Below are positions 32,709-43,433 of a DNA stretch of 64,000 nucleotides, piece by piece. The notes under the pieces are model-generated. The model was not told where the DNA came from and ran no database searches. It saw nothing but the letters and a program-made list of their open reading frames with translations. The first letter of the stretch is position 1; the number at the start of each line of letters is the position of its first letter. Position numbers and translations under genes: made by a program. The DNA is from Larix kaempferi (taxonomy: Eukaryota > Streptophyta > Pinopsida > Pinales > Pinaceae): positions 22,154,501-22,218,500 of the forward strand of contig BSBM01000753.1 in the NCBI GenBank assembly GCA_027924585.1, read 5' to 3'.

Positions 32709-35039
32709 TAAAACAACGCAAAGTCTTACTTAAATGAACAAACAAAAATGTTGAACTGCTGCAGCTAATACTTGGAGATGGCCCATAAGAAGATGGACTA
32801 CAGGTTTAAAATGTGTTGGCAGGGGTTGGCAGAGAAAGATGTGACTGTGGGTGAGGCAAGGTTTGTAGTCATAGAGACACAACAAAGATGACATAGTGAG
32901 CGTTACTCAGATATGCCATGCACAATAGCACATTACTGTGCAATGGAGAGATATCTTTTTCAATCTTTGTAGTCAGAAGACACGAAGAGAGAGATCAGTT
33001 GCTAAGGTTAGCAGACAAAGTTGGAAGACAAAGTTTTATTCAATATTTCTAGCATTTTTCATTCAATAATTTTAACAAATAGTTACAGGGAAAATTTCAA
33101 GGATGCCATACAATAAGATACACTAGAAAAAGGATACTTCAGTCAAATGAATGAATTTTAGTCGAGGAACTAAAACCCCAAGGATATGAGCTTACCTTTG
33201 TCTTATGCTTTCCCTAAATGATATTAGTTTTGATAGGAGTTGACACCTTGGTAGAGATGGATATATTATCACGCTATATCTATGTAATGAAGCCATCGAC
33301 CTTCCTAGATTTCTGATCTTCCTGAGCAACTTTTCCCAAAGTGGAGGAAGGCAAAGAAGCCGCAATCCCTCCTATGGTTTGGGCCGCTGGAACAGGATCC
33401 AAAATAATGAGGTCTATCAGGGTCATTCCTCCCATCGGATCATGACCCGTCTCCATGATGCTTCTCAGCTAAACCCAAACCCCAAACATTGTTTGGTCTA
33501 TAAATTCCTGCAATTCTAGCAGTGCTGACCCTCCCAAAAAGCCACGAGAAAAAGACTGAGCGATATTTCAGGGTTTCAAGGAACAAAAACTTTCAATCTA
33601 TGAAGATTCGATTTTTTGGATCTCTTCATGTATGCGGTGTCATTGAAGGGATTATACGTAGAGCTCCATGGTTTGTAAAGGTTTGTGTCCATTGGCTCTT
33701 TTTTCTACGGAAGGTGACATGAGGCATTGGCGTTAGATGCCATGTTGTTGGAGCAGTGTGTTCACATGGGGATGTACAATGGCGGGCTTGGGTAGACAAC
33801 GAGTTATCATGTCCTTTAGATGTGACTCCGCAACAATTGAAATTTGGTTTATTTTTTTGGGCCTGGGCCATGGTATGGTCAAGTTGGTGGGAGCGCTTTT
33901 AAATGTTGTTTTGTAAAATCCATGGTGGAGCTAGCTAATTAATTATTATAGTTCCATTCTATATTTATAAGTTAATCAACTCACTCCCTTGATTCAAAAA
34001 CCTCACCAAGTTAATGCCCACCATATTGAATCAAAAGATTATAATCTCACTAAAGAAAGGATAATATAAAGAACATTTCTAAAAATAAAAACAAGAACAT
34101 TCAAAATTCTATGGCTTAATTGTATAATGTATCATTTTCTTAGTTATAATCGAACAGTCATTGATATTAAAGGAAAATCATGTCAAAGTTGTGGTGGGAT
34201 CTCATGGCATTATTATTTATATTTAAAAGTATTAATTACGTTGATAGGAATTTTTCGATGAAAGATGGTGTATGGGCACCATTCCCAAATTTGTCATCTC
34301 TCCGTTCAATACAAAGTCAACATGTGTAACGTCACTGACAGGCATGTAGAGCTACCATGTGCATTCTCGTCGATAGTCGCTTTGGCATTTTGCTGAATTT
34401 TTTTTATCAGTAAGTCTTTTCTCTGTATTGATAGGCATTATTGTTTATTTCTAAAGTTTAAGTGGTATGCAATTCTTTTCTCCCTTAAACACATTGCAAG
34501 ATAAACAAGCCATTGATGAATCCCTTATTGGAGAGAACAATATGGGAAATGAGAATTTGGTTGGGAATAACTCTATCAATGACCAAAATTCCTCATATGA
34601 TGACCCAAAGATGCAGATCAAAACCAATTATAAGTTCAATCTAGGGTAAATCCATATGCCCGGTTCCCTCTCTAGTTTATTGACATGTTGTGTATGTATG
34701 TTATGACTAAATAATCCATTATTGTGTGATAGGATACTAGAGTCGACAATGGTTATTCACAATATCTGACCCCAAGCCAATAGAAATCTATTGGTGGTTG
34801 CAGAGCCCAAGTCAATGTTCATAGTGGTAAAACTAACAACCATTTACATATAGGTGTTGTAATACATTTTGCTTCTTGCATATCGACATGAGCACTTCTC
34901 CAACTACTAATGTTTTCTTTAGGAATCCACCATCATGATCAAACACATGATGCAATTTTGCATGGGCTAGTCTATTGGTATTTTGTCTTAATTAGATCAT
35001 TGCAAGCAAATGCTCTACACTAAATTAAAAAGAAAAAGC
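32709..35039. other. CACTA interior, no gene recognised
   Basis: A 58-codon minus-strand ORF (33280-33456, METGHDPMGGMTLIDL...) and a plus-strand ORF at 34467-34649 have protein-like composition but no family I know. Some of this may be further captured host DNA. Nothing is firm. Confidence 0.3.
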
Positions 35040-36938
35040 AATTGACCATTGACATTATAAAACTAGACCTTTCAAAAGCATGTGATAGAGAAAACTAGGC
35101 CTTTCCAAGGTTACTAATGCTCCACATTAATTTTAGTAATTAAGTGGTCAACTGGATAGAGGCATGTTACTGTACATCTCTCCTACAAATTTTTCCAAAA
35201 TGATAAGGGGATTGAGACAATGTTGTCCCCTATCTCACCTCCTTTTCTTGATGCTAGCTCAAGGCCTAAGTAGGGTGTTAAAGACAAGAAAGGAGGAAGG
35301 AGGTTTGAAAGGCAAAAAAAATGTAGGAGAGATTAACATAACTTATCTTGTTTTTGTCAATGACCTATTGTTGTTTTTAATGGCTCTTTAAGAAAAGTGA
35401 ATATAATACAAGGGGTGTTATTTTCATCTATGTGCCTACATGGATGATGATAAACTATCATGATTCCTCTCTAGTTTTACATCATATCAAAGAGACTTTG
35501 TTTCAGAGGTTACAAATCCTATTGCCTTACCAACTCAAATATTTTGAAGATAGTGTGAAGTGTTTGGGTTTGTAGCTAAGGGTATGGTTATATGAGAATA
35601 TTGAAAGGAAATTTGATTTATAGAGAAGTATTAGGTTATTGCTAATGGGGGTATACTTCCTATTAAAAGCATCATTAAGGATACATCAATTCATTGGATG
35701 CCCATTTTAGCTATTTTGAAAAGTATATTTTAAAAAACCAAGTAGGAGGCATGTAGTTGTTTGTGGTTGAGAAGGAGGGAGTAGGAAAGTATCCCATTGG
35801 TCAAATATTGGTAGACCTTAGCATATCCAAAACCATTAGAAGGATAAGGGTTGAAAAAACTAAATCTCTTCTCAAAAGCTTTGGCAACAAAAGGCATTTG
35901 GTGAATGATTGCTTTGGAGGGGTTAATGTGGTAGGATGTTATGAGGAGAAAATACATCCCCCAAGCAATCATAGAGGAGTGGCCAATTACAAATATGATT
36001 AAGAATTATCTAGGAGGATTCAACTAGTACTAGAAGGATTTAATGAAGGTATAGGCATATCATGTCATTGCAGATCACTTGGCATGAATTGTTGGTGATA
36101 GTCAAAAGGTGAGAGTGAGATTAAATTATTGAATATGATGTTCACATAATTTAATTTGTTCCAAAATCCAATTCATTCACAACATGAAAGGAATATATAC
36201 CACATTTCTAATGTGTTTGATGGGTAGTAGAGAGGAATGTGGGACTTGAGGTGGAAAATGTTGAGAAGTTAGAATTGCAAGGGTATTTGTTTGGGGTATG
36301 GAAAGAGGAATGGAGGGCCTACAAAACACATTTTTTGGAATGTTGGATCAAATTAAGAGAGAAAATCCATTTTTTGTGTGGACCCCAAACAAATTCAAAG
36401 GGGTGTCCAAGGTTTCTTTGGGGTAGAAGGTTTGTAATGAACAAATATATCCTTGAAATGGAGTATGATCTAGAAGATGAAGGATCCTCACAAGGTTGAA
36501 CCCTAATTTGGTTAATTTTGAATAAAAAACTATTAACTTGGGATAATTTGAAAAATTGATATGGCATGATCCTGCCTTTCACTCTCTCCATAAAAAAGTT
36601 GAAGAAATTGCTACACAATGTTTTCTATCATGTCCCTTTGTAAAGGGGATATGGAATGATCATCAAAATTAACGAAAGGAAGATCTAGATGGGAAGGAAA
36701 ATTTCTAGATGAGGCTTTGAAAAACAAGTTGGAGCTCTCATATTGGATGGCTCATGTTAATCTTCTTCTCAAGGCCTTTCCCAATGTCTCTATCATGCAT
36801 ATCTTTAGGGAGTTCAATACACATGCGGATGCTTTATCCAGATGCGGTCTTGTGGCCTTAGAGGGGTTTATTCATCTTGAGGAGTGGTGCGGGGGTCTAT
36901 TTTTTTCCATAGGCAATTTTCCTATTTTTGGCTCATAG
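35040..36938 (+). pseudogene. L1-type LINE relic: reverse transcriptase and terminal RNase H
   Basis: The plus strand shows 'KLDLSKACDREN' (usual LDLSKAFDRV), then 'MIRGLRQCCPLSHLLF' (usual RGLRQGCPLSPLLF). 'YLVFVNDLLLF' stands where the active site (F/Y)(A)DD is expected, so one catalytic Asp is Asn. Further on, 'VEKTKSLLKSFGNKR' resembles the post-RT region. 36717-36938 gives 'FPNVSIMHIFREFNTHADAL' with SRCG, the end of the RNase H domain carried by some plant L1 LINEs. There are many frameshifts. No poly(A) tail or duplication was recognised; the CACTA right end follows shortly after. Confidence 0.7.
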
Positions 36939-37069
36939 ATGGAGACCTTTATCCTCGTTTCTATTTTTTGTACTTAGTGGTTACATCCAGCCACATTGTT
37001 AAAATTTAGTAAAATATTGTAGAAATTCATTATCAAAATTGTAATTTTCCATTGTTAGTGTGACACAAC

Positions 37070-37327
37070 TAAAAATGACTAACATAAATGATTAATTCAC
37101 ATTAATCGTTGTTAGCTAGTCATATTTATATTCCTGTGACTAAATTAGTCATTTAGGTTAGTCATTTTTATTTAGTCACTTGTTATCTAGTCATATATTT
37201 TATCCTGTGACTAAATTAGTCATTTATCTTAGTCGTTTTTTGTTGGATTAATTAAAATTGCTCAATTTTAGTCGTTTATCCCTTGAAAAAATAGTGGTGA
37301 CTAACTTTTTTAGTCGCCTAGTCACTT
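37070..37327. repeat. CACTA right subterminal repeats
   Basis: Motifs of the same TTAGTC/GACTAA family occur as at the left end, for example 'gtgactaaattagtcattta' near 37136 and again near 37207. Two ~65-bp blocks containing 'tagtcatatttatattcctg' and 'tagtcatatattttatcctg' form a local tandem repeat. Confidence 0.85.
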
Positions 37328-37348
37328 ATCTCTCATTTTGTACTAGTG
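37328..37348 (-). repeat. CACTA right terminal inverted repeat
   Basis: Read on the minus strand it is CACTAGTACAAAATGAGA followed by GAT, mirroring the left end. The ATA target copy follows at 37349-37351. Confidence 0.95.
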
Positions 37349-37351
37349 ATA

Positions 37352-38026
37352 TCACCCACAGGCCAATGGCCAAGTGGAAAGTACAAATAAGGTTATTGAG
37401 GCTATTTTAACAAAAATAGTGAAAAGCCACCATAAAGATTGGGCTGACAGACTCCCAAAGGCACCATGGGCTTATTGCACCACATGGTGCAACACTACTG
37501 GTTTTTCCCCATATGAATTGGTGTATGGAAAAAATGTTGTCTTCTCGATTGAATTTGAAATCAGAACTTTGAAGACAAACATGGAAGAAAACATTGATTT
37601 AACAGAAGCTTAGAGGAACCGTTTGAATCAACTTAATGAGTTGGATGAGAAGCGCACAGCTGCAGTTCATCATACATCCTTGATCCAACAGCAACGCTCC
37701 TAGTGGCATGACAAATTTATAAAGAAGAAAGTATTATGTGAAGGAGACTGGGCTCTGTTGTATGATTCACAGTTTAAAAGGTATTTCAAAGGAAAACTAC
37801 GTACAAGATGGATGGGACCCTACTAGATAGACATAGTATTTGACAATGGAACAGTTCGGTTGATCACAATCGATGAAATCAAAACACCATTATTTTCCAA
37901 TGGTCATCGGCTGCGACTGTATCATAAACCAATTTCAAGGGATGCATTTATTTCACATATTGCAGTTGATCCAGGTTACCAACTGATTCAGGAGCAAGGA
38001 ATTTTCCCTGTCCTTGATAATTTTTA
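37352..38026 (+). pseudogene. Gypsy integrase, 3' part
   Basis: It resumes in the same codon interrupted at 21038, with HPQANGQVESTNK carrying the catalytic Glu. Then come 'PWAYCTTWCNTTGFSPYELV' and the C-terminal region (LRTRWMGPY, 'LFSNGHRLRLYHKP'). Stops at 37611, 37701 and 37825 inactivate it. The ORF closes near 38026 with FPVLDNF. Removing the CACTA element and one ATA restores the reading frame exactly across the junction. Confidence 0.9.
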
Positions 38027-38308
38027 AAAGGCTATTGCAATTCTGCATAAAATTTTATGTATATAAATAAATCATTTTCTTTTCTTTTATTTAATTTTAT
38101 TTTTCATTTTTGATGGGTTTTTGTTTTTTTAAGAACTATGACCAGGTTTTTGTGTGGAAGATCACTCGAATGGAGGAAGTCGCAACTCTGGCCAAGCGAT
38201 TGTGGGATTCTGGTTGATCCTCCTGTCTCTGAATAACTCCTTGGAAGAAAATAATGTTGCAACAATAGTTACTCAGCAAAATATGGCTCATTTCTCTTTT
38301 TCTCGCAA
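38027..38308. other. Gypsy spacer after integrase
   Basis: A T-rich stretch ('ttttcttttatttaatttta') follows the integrase stop. No gene is seen before the minisatellite. Confidence 0.5.
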
Positions 38309-38885
38309 CTGCAACACTGCTAAAATCCCACCCAAGTCTCTATTTTTACAGCTACAACACCGCTCCATATGGCCTATCTCTTTTTCCTACAGCTGTAACA
38401 CGACTAAATCCTGCCCAAGTCTCTTTTTCCGCGCAACTGCGACTCCGCGAAAGTTTCCTATCCTTCCTATTTTGCGTAGCTGCAACACCGCTAACTATGG
38501 ATTATTTCTCTTTACCGCGGCTGCAACACCGCTAAAATTGCCCATTTTTCCTATCTTTAGTAACTGCGACACCGCCAAGTTTCCTATCCTTCCTATTCTG
38601 CACAGTTGCAACATCGTTAAAATTGCCCATTTTTCCTATTTTTAGCAGCTGCAACACCGCCAAGTTGCCTATTTTTCCTATTTCGAGTAGTTGTGACACC
38701 TAAATTTGCCCATTTTTCCTATTCCATGCAACTGCAACACCGCTAAAAGTGCCTATATTTCCTATTTTGAGTAGATGCAACACCTAAATTTGTCCATTTT
38801 TCCTCTTTTTAGCAGATGCAACACCGCTAAAGTTGTCTATTTTTCTTACTTTTGGTAGTTGTGACTCCGCTAATTCCTCATTGAA
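38309..38885. repeat. 42-43-bp minisatellite, ~14 units, in the gypsy post-pol region
   Basis: The core 'ctgcaacaccgctaaa' plus 'ttgcccatttttcctatttt' recurs near 38309, 38351, 38392, 38437, 38480, 38521, 38564, 38606, 38649, 38690, 38732, 38774, 38816 and 38859. Neighbouring units differ by substitutions such as caac/cgac and gctaa/gccaa. The period is not a multiple of three throughout and stops interrupt, so the ORF across its left part is incidental. Confidence 0.9.
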
Positions 38886-38999
38886 TCCTCATTATATCTT
38901 TTCTCATCGGTATTAGCACTCTCCTTCCTCCACATTGAACATTCAAATCTTACCTATTTGCCACATGTTCTTATGATCTACACCAACATGGATGTACTT

Positions 39000-40374
39000 T
39001 ATTTTCCACTTGACAACGGCCAACTCATGGGCGCATGTGCGAATTGATGATCATATTAGCGATGTGACCATGGAAAGGTGCCACCTTGCAACACGACGGT
39101 TTGGAATTACATTTAAAGGTATGGAGTCTTAATCATAAACATAATTAGGCATGACTAAATGCAATAATTAATAATGAGTATATTTTTTTGGTAGTCCATG
39201 TCAGTTATCCTTAGCCAATCCGCTGAGACGGAAACTATGTCTGATTCGTACTTCGCTTTCGGTTTTTTACCGCCATTTGACCTGCCCCGTGTGACAACCT
39301 GGCACCACTTTTATACCAAAAATTGACGTGCCAATTCCCAAAAATAGCTGTGCCACCTTTCCCAAAATACCCAAACCAACCTTCGACTATCCATCGCTCA
39401 TTCTGCATGCAGTAGCTCAACGTCTGAGACTATAACTCATTCTGCTGGTAGAAAAATTTACAGACAGCCTCACAATATGGGCATCCTGGTACGACACGAG
39501 CCTATCAGCATAGAGCCTCTGCGTGCAAATAGAGAGGTTTTTACCATCTTCCGGGAAGCTAGCTGGATTGAATATTTCCAGTGTTTGAATGATTTTCATG
39601 TAGAAACCGCACCTGAGTTTGCTCAAAATCTAACAAGCACTCATTCATAGGTTCGCGGTATCAGAATAGATGTTTCAGAAGCAATCGTGGTGGAGGTAAC
39701 ATGATTTCCCAGAACCAGGATGCAATGGTTTGGTCGGAAGTGGCATAATTGAATTGCAGGAGAAGAATTTTTGGCAACCAGAGAAGTTGTTCGGCCATAT
39801 GGCCAAGGCATAGCATTGGAATCCTTTCCAAATCCTTGAAACCAGATGCTGACCTTCATAAAGAAATACATTTCCTGTGAAGGTAGGTACAAAGTGGTTT
39901 ACTTATATGAATTCTTCCTCCTTTCACATTTACGCCACCGCAGATTGTTAAATATGTCATTTTATCTTTTACAATCTCTCCAAACTGTGGCTGGGTATGT
40001 CAAGGGTGCTCGACATCCCTTATCTTCCCTCTCAAACCACGGGTTGATTAAAATCTTAGTCTTAAGGGCCCTTGCGCACCATAATTTGACATGGAAAGTA
40101 TTTGTTGCTTAGCCAAGGGTACCCCGATCACCTCCCATGGCAATAGGAGGTGTTGAGATGGTAAATGAGGATCGGAGTTCCTCCAATTCAGTTGGGGGGA
40201 GGGATGGAGCATTGGAAGACCAAGTGGAAGAGGTAAATATGGGGTAAGCTGCGACCGTAGCGAACCATGTTGCAGAAGGGGATATGATGGAGCTGGTGGT
40301 GAATGAGGCAGTGATATTGGAAGCTGCAACAGCAGCAAACTCTATAGAGGAAGAAACAGACCCAATAGGAATTG
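39000..40374 (+). pseudogene. Gypsy extra ORF downstream of pol, 5' part (function unknown)
   Basis: In a mosaic of frames this region reads as protein. Examples are 'SYFAFGFLPPFDLPRVTTWH' (39239 on), 'EPISIEPLRANREVFTIFRE', 'EEFLATREVVRPYGQGIALE' and a longer open run at 39846-40112 (LTFIKKYISCEGRYK...). An acidic, Ala/Val/Glu-rich segment runs from 40113 until the copia insertion at 40380. Athila-type elements have an ORF in this position, often called env-like, but I see no signal peptide or clear membrane segment. I therefore leave the function open. Numerous stops are present. The coding sequence resumes at 50796. Confidence 0.55.
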
Positions 40375-40379
40375 CAGTT
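40375..40379. repeat. Target site duplication of copia element 1, left copy
   Basis: CAGTT directly precedes the left LTR and is repeated at 50796-50800 after the right LTR, a perfect 5-bp duplication. Confidence 0.9.
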
Positions 40380-41075
40380 TGTGAAATTAAGCACATCAAA
40401 TCTAATTGAACAAGTAAATCAATTACAAGAGATGAAACTCAGAAAATATGTGTAAACTGTGCAAAGGCTTGTAGAAGTGCTCTATTGAACTCAAAAGTAG
40501 AATACAATACAATGTGCAGTCACAATGACTGAATAACTCGAATTAACCAAGGAGTTCATTCGAAATAGCTACATGGAATAGCTTGGATCCAACTAGGAGT
40601 CCTCATCATCAATCAGTGGTGGTCATCAATGCACAAGTAACTATCAGACAGGTGTCAAACTGAGTCTAACTGAGTGTGGTGAGTGTAATTGGCACATGAG
40701 GCACTAATGTAGGGAAGGAGGCTCAGTGGAGGCTGCATGAGGAGTTGACTGGAGTCAAAATAGGTAGTCTAGTCTCACTGGGGGTCCAATGGAGAGATAC
40801 AATCAGTTGAGGAGTTAATCTAGCCTTAAATCAAGGAAAGATAACTAACTAACTGAATGGAACTGAGTGGTAGGTGAAGAAGTGTGCCTTTCTCAAGTAG
40901 TAGGTGAAAAGTGGGCACCTTACTGACTAGGAGGGCTATAACTGCATGGAAGGAAGCTCTCGAGGCTAGCAAACTGGGGACAAGGTGCTGGGGGTCACCA
41001 AACTGATGTCTGTGATGCATGCAAATACATGCATGCATGCAAAGTATAAAAACTGAATGATGAAATATCCTAACA
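40380..41075 (-). repeat. Copia 1 LTR, left (3' LTR in element orientation)
   Basis: 696 bp, from TGTGAAATTAAGC to ...TATCCTAACA, matching the right LTR with scattered differences. The right copy is ~33 bp longer, mainly from an indel around the 'gcatgcaaatacatgcatgc' stretch near its end. Confidence 0.93.
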
Positions 41076-41086
41076 CCCCCCTCAAG
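41076..41086 (-). promoter_or_regulatory. Copia 1 polypurine tract
   Basis: The minus strand reads CTTGAGGGGGG directly next to the 3' LTR, where the plus-strand DNA primer forms. Confidence 0.85.
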
Positions 41087-41099
41087 CTATACTATGATG

Positions 41100-41990
41100 T
41101 AAAAAATAAAGAATAGGGCCCTGGTTACTAAGACCAAAGGTCACCCCGATACAATAATCCAAAAATGCTAGAAATAAATCTAAGTGAGGAAAGAGGGAAA
41201 ACCCAATGGGAAGAAAGTCCCCCCGCAAGTTGAACATAGAAGGATCTAATATGTCTCCACCATGATGGAACTCACCCCCAACAGTGAATGGAGGTAAGAG
41301 AACTTCTTCTCAGTGAAGCTCTTGGGGAAGATGCCTGCAATTTGCTCGTCGGTAGGGAAATATTGCAAAACAATGGTTCTGTCATGCACAAGCTCTCGGA
41401 TGTAGTGCATGTGGATCTCAATGTGCTTGGTCCTCTATCTCTGAACTAGATCCATGAGATCTTGATAACACTTTTATTGTCACAAAAAATGACAGTCGAA
41501 GTAGTGCTACCAATATCAAACTCTAACAAAATACCCTACAATCAAACTACCTGAATGCAAGCATTGACTGCTCCTCGATACTCTGCCTCTGCTGAAGATA
41601 AGGAAATGGATGCCTTCTTTTTACTTGAATAGCAAATAGGCCCAGTTTCAATCATGAAAACATAACCGGAAGTGGACTTCCGATCAATACTATCACCCGC
41701 CCAATCTGAATCAGTGTACCTAACCAAATCTAGCTCAGAATCTGCAGCAAAGTGTATGCCAAAATGTCAAGTACCCTGCACATAGTGTAAGATCCTCTTG
41801 GTTGCCCGCCAATGGAGCTCATGGGTTTGCTGCATATATCTTGATACAACACTCACAGCATAATATATATCAGGCCTTGAGTGTGTCAAGTATATAAGAG
41901 AACCGATGAACTGTCGATACAATGTAGAATCTGCAAGCGGTGTAGAATCTCCCTCCTCAAGACCGATTCCTGAGAGGAATGGGAATGGGG
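41100..41990 (-). pseudogene. Copia 1 RNase H domain
   Basis: The minus strand gives 'TLYRQFIGSLIYLTHSRPDI', 'VRYTDSDWAGDSIDRKSTSG', 'SLSSAEAEYRGA' and, after damage, 'HYIRELVHDRTIVLQYFPTD' and ADILTK-like 'AGIFPKSF'. The DSDWAG...KSTSG...SSAEAEY series is diagnostic of copia RNase H with its Asp and Glu catalytic residues. Stops near 41727-41767 and frame loss after 41540 disable it. Confidence 0.88.
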
Positions 41991-42720
41991 CTTCCTTACA
42001 ATCTGAAATATTGAATTTGTTTAATAGGTCTGAAATTGGTGATCCCATCCAAATTTTGAGCAATCTCAAGCCCCGGAAATTGTTTTAGCAAGCCCAAATC
42101 GCTCATGTCAAAAGCTAGATTTAAAGCAGTCTTTAACTTGTCGATTGAACTGAGAGTGCTACCATTTATCAAAATATCATCAACATAAAGAAATATAATC
42201 AACAAATTAACTTCAGTTTGTTGTAGGTGCACATTTGGATCTAATTTTCACCTTCCGAAGTTTTGTGAGAGAAGGAAGGAGTCCATCTTAGCATACCAAG
42301 CTCTTGGGGTCTGTTTTAATCCATACAATGACTTCTTCAATCTGCATACTAACTTTGGATCTGATATATATCCTTCTGGATTCTTCATATATATTTCTTC
42401 TTTCATATCTCCATGGAGAAATGCACTCTTCACATCCATATGGTGCACTTCCCAGTGCTTGGATGCAGCAATGGCCAAAACTAGATGGATATAATCCATC
42501 TTTGCAACCAGTGCGAAGGTCTGAGTGTAGTTCACTCTGGGAGAAATTTTTTTCAACCAAACGAGATTTGTATTTGCAGTTTGAGCCATCAACAACAACC
42601 TTTGTGCAGTAGACCCATTTACATTGGATTAATTTCCTCCCAGGTGGAAGAGAAACTAGATCCCATGTAGCATTCTTTTGAAGAGAACTGTACTCTTCAT
42701 CCATGGCGGTTTGCCATCTT
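41991..42720 (-). pseudogene. Copia 1 reverse transcriptase
   Basis: In three minus-strand frames: 'MDEEYSSLQKNATWDLVSLP', CKWVY, 'HWEVHHMDVKSAFLHGDMKE', 'CRLKKSLYGLKQTPRAWYAK' and the active site 'IIFLYVDDILI' with intact YVDD. Frameshifts near 42590 and 42240 split the gene. The order and motifs are those of plant copia RT. Confidence 0.92.
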
Positions 42721-43429
42721 GGATCTCAGTGGGCATGATAATATGATTTAGGATCTGAACCTATCATCAAAAAAAATTTCTCAGATAGCAAAGGATCAGA
42801 CAATGAAAGATCCATACCTTTTCTTTGAAAGTCTGCTCGAGTCCTCCTTGGATCGACAGGATTTCTAATATTTTGACCAACAAAATTGATAGTATTTTAG
42901 GCCCACTTGGGAAAGTGTTGGGGCACAACTGGATCATATTCTAAACCTGATATATCATGTTCATCAAATTCTGATAAAATATCAGAAATATCAGAACCAA
43001 TACTTTCATCATCTTCTTCAAATTCTTGTTCTTGTAGAGGCGGTAAATGAACAGTTTCTTCCTCGACTAGTTCTAGATTTTGAAGCGGTTCTTCAAATCT
43101 GACACTTCACTCAATGAATATATTTTTTGATCTAATATACATTAGTTTGTAGCCTTTTGATTCTTCATCATATCCCAATAGGATGCATTCAACACTTTGC
43201 GGATCCAAATATTTTCTCTTTTCAGTCGGAATTATAGCCCAAGCGGTTGAGCCAAAAACACGGAAATTGGACACATCAGGTTTGTGACCAGTGTAAGCTT
43301 CGAAAGGTGTAATATCAATCAAAGATGAATGTGGAACTCTATTTTGAATGTATGCAACAACATTCATGGCCTCAGCCATCTCTTTTAGTGATCTGTTCTT
43401 CCTTTCCGCTACACCGTTCATCTGAGGTG
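42721..43429 (-). pseudogene. Copia 1 integrase C-terminal part and linker to RT
   Basis: It resumes right of the nested insertion with 'PQMNGVAERKNRSLKEMA', which holds the third catalytic residue (Glu). It continues 'SLIDITPFEAYTGHKPDVSN', 'FRVFGSTAWAIIP' and KYLDPQSVECILLGY, the copia GKGY-type integrase tail. Then comes an acidic linker (EEDDESIGSDISDILSEFDE) before RT. Confidence 0.9.
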
Positions 43430-43433
43430 TGTA

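Larger units (their letters stand above)
21039..37348. mobile_element. CACTA (En/Spm) DNA transposon, 16.3 kb, composite and apparently non-autonomous
   Basis: It begins CACTAGTACAAAATGAGA and ends with the exact reverse complement, and a 3-bp ATA duplication flanks it (21036-21038 and 37349-37351). CACTA termini, 3-bp duplications and arrays of short subterminal motifs define the superfamily. Both ends are packed with GACTAA/TTAGTC-type motifs. Inside I find relics of other elements and host-gene fragments, but no sequence recognisable as the CACTA transposase (Tnp2/TNPD) or TNPA. It therefore probably moved in trans. It is younger than the gypsy element that it cuts. Confidence 0.93.

Noticed and set aside
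33280-33456. 58-codon minus-strand ORF starting METGHDPMGG
   Set aside because: Protein-like composition but no recognised family, splice site or neighbour in frame; kept only as a note.
21039-37348. Autonomous CACTA element
   Set aside because: I found no Tnp2 or TNPA-like sequence on either strand; the ORFs present belong to other elements or captured exons.
38154-38645. 163-codon plus-strand ORF
   Set aside because: It runs through the 42-bp minisatellite. The period is not codon-phased and the protein is just the repeat translated, so I do not call it a gene.
40048-40399. Three overlapping minus-strand ORFs of 68-96 codons
   Set aside because: They are antisense shadows of the Ala/Val/Glu-rich gypsy extra ORF and stop at the copia insertion.
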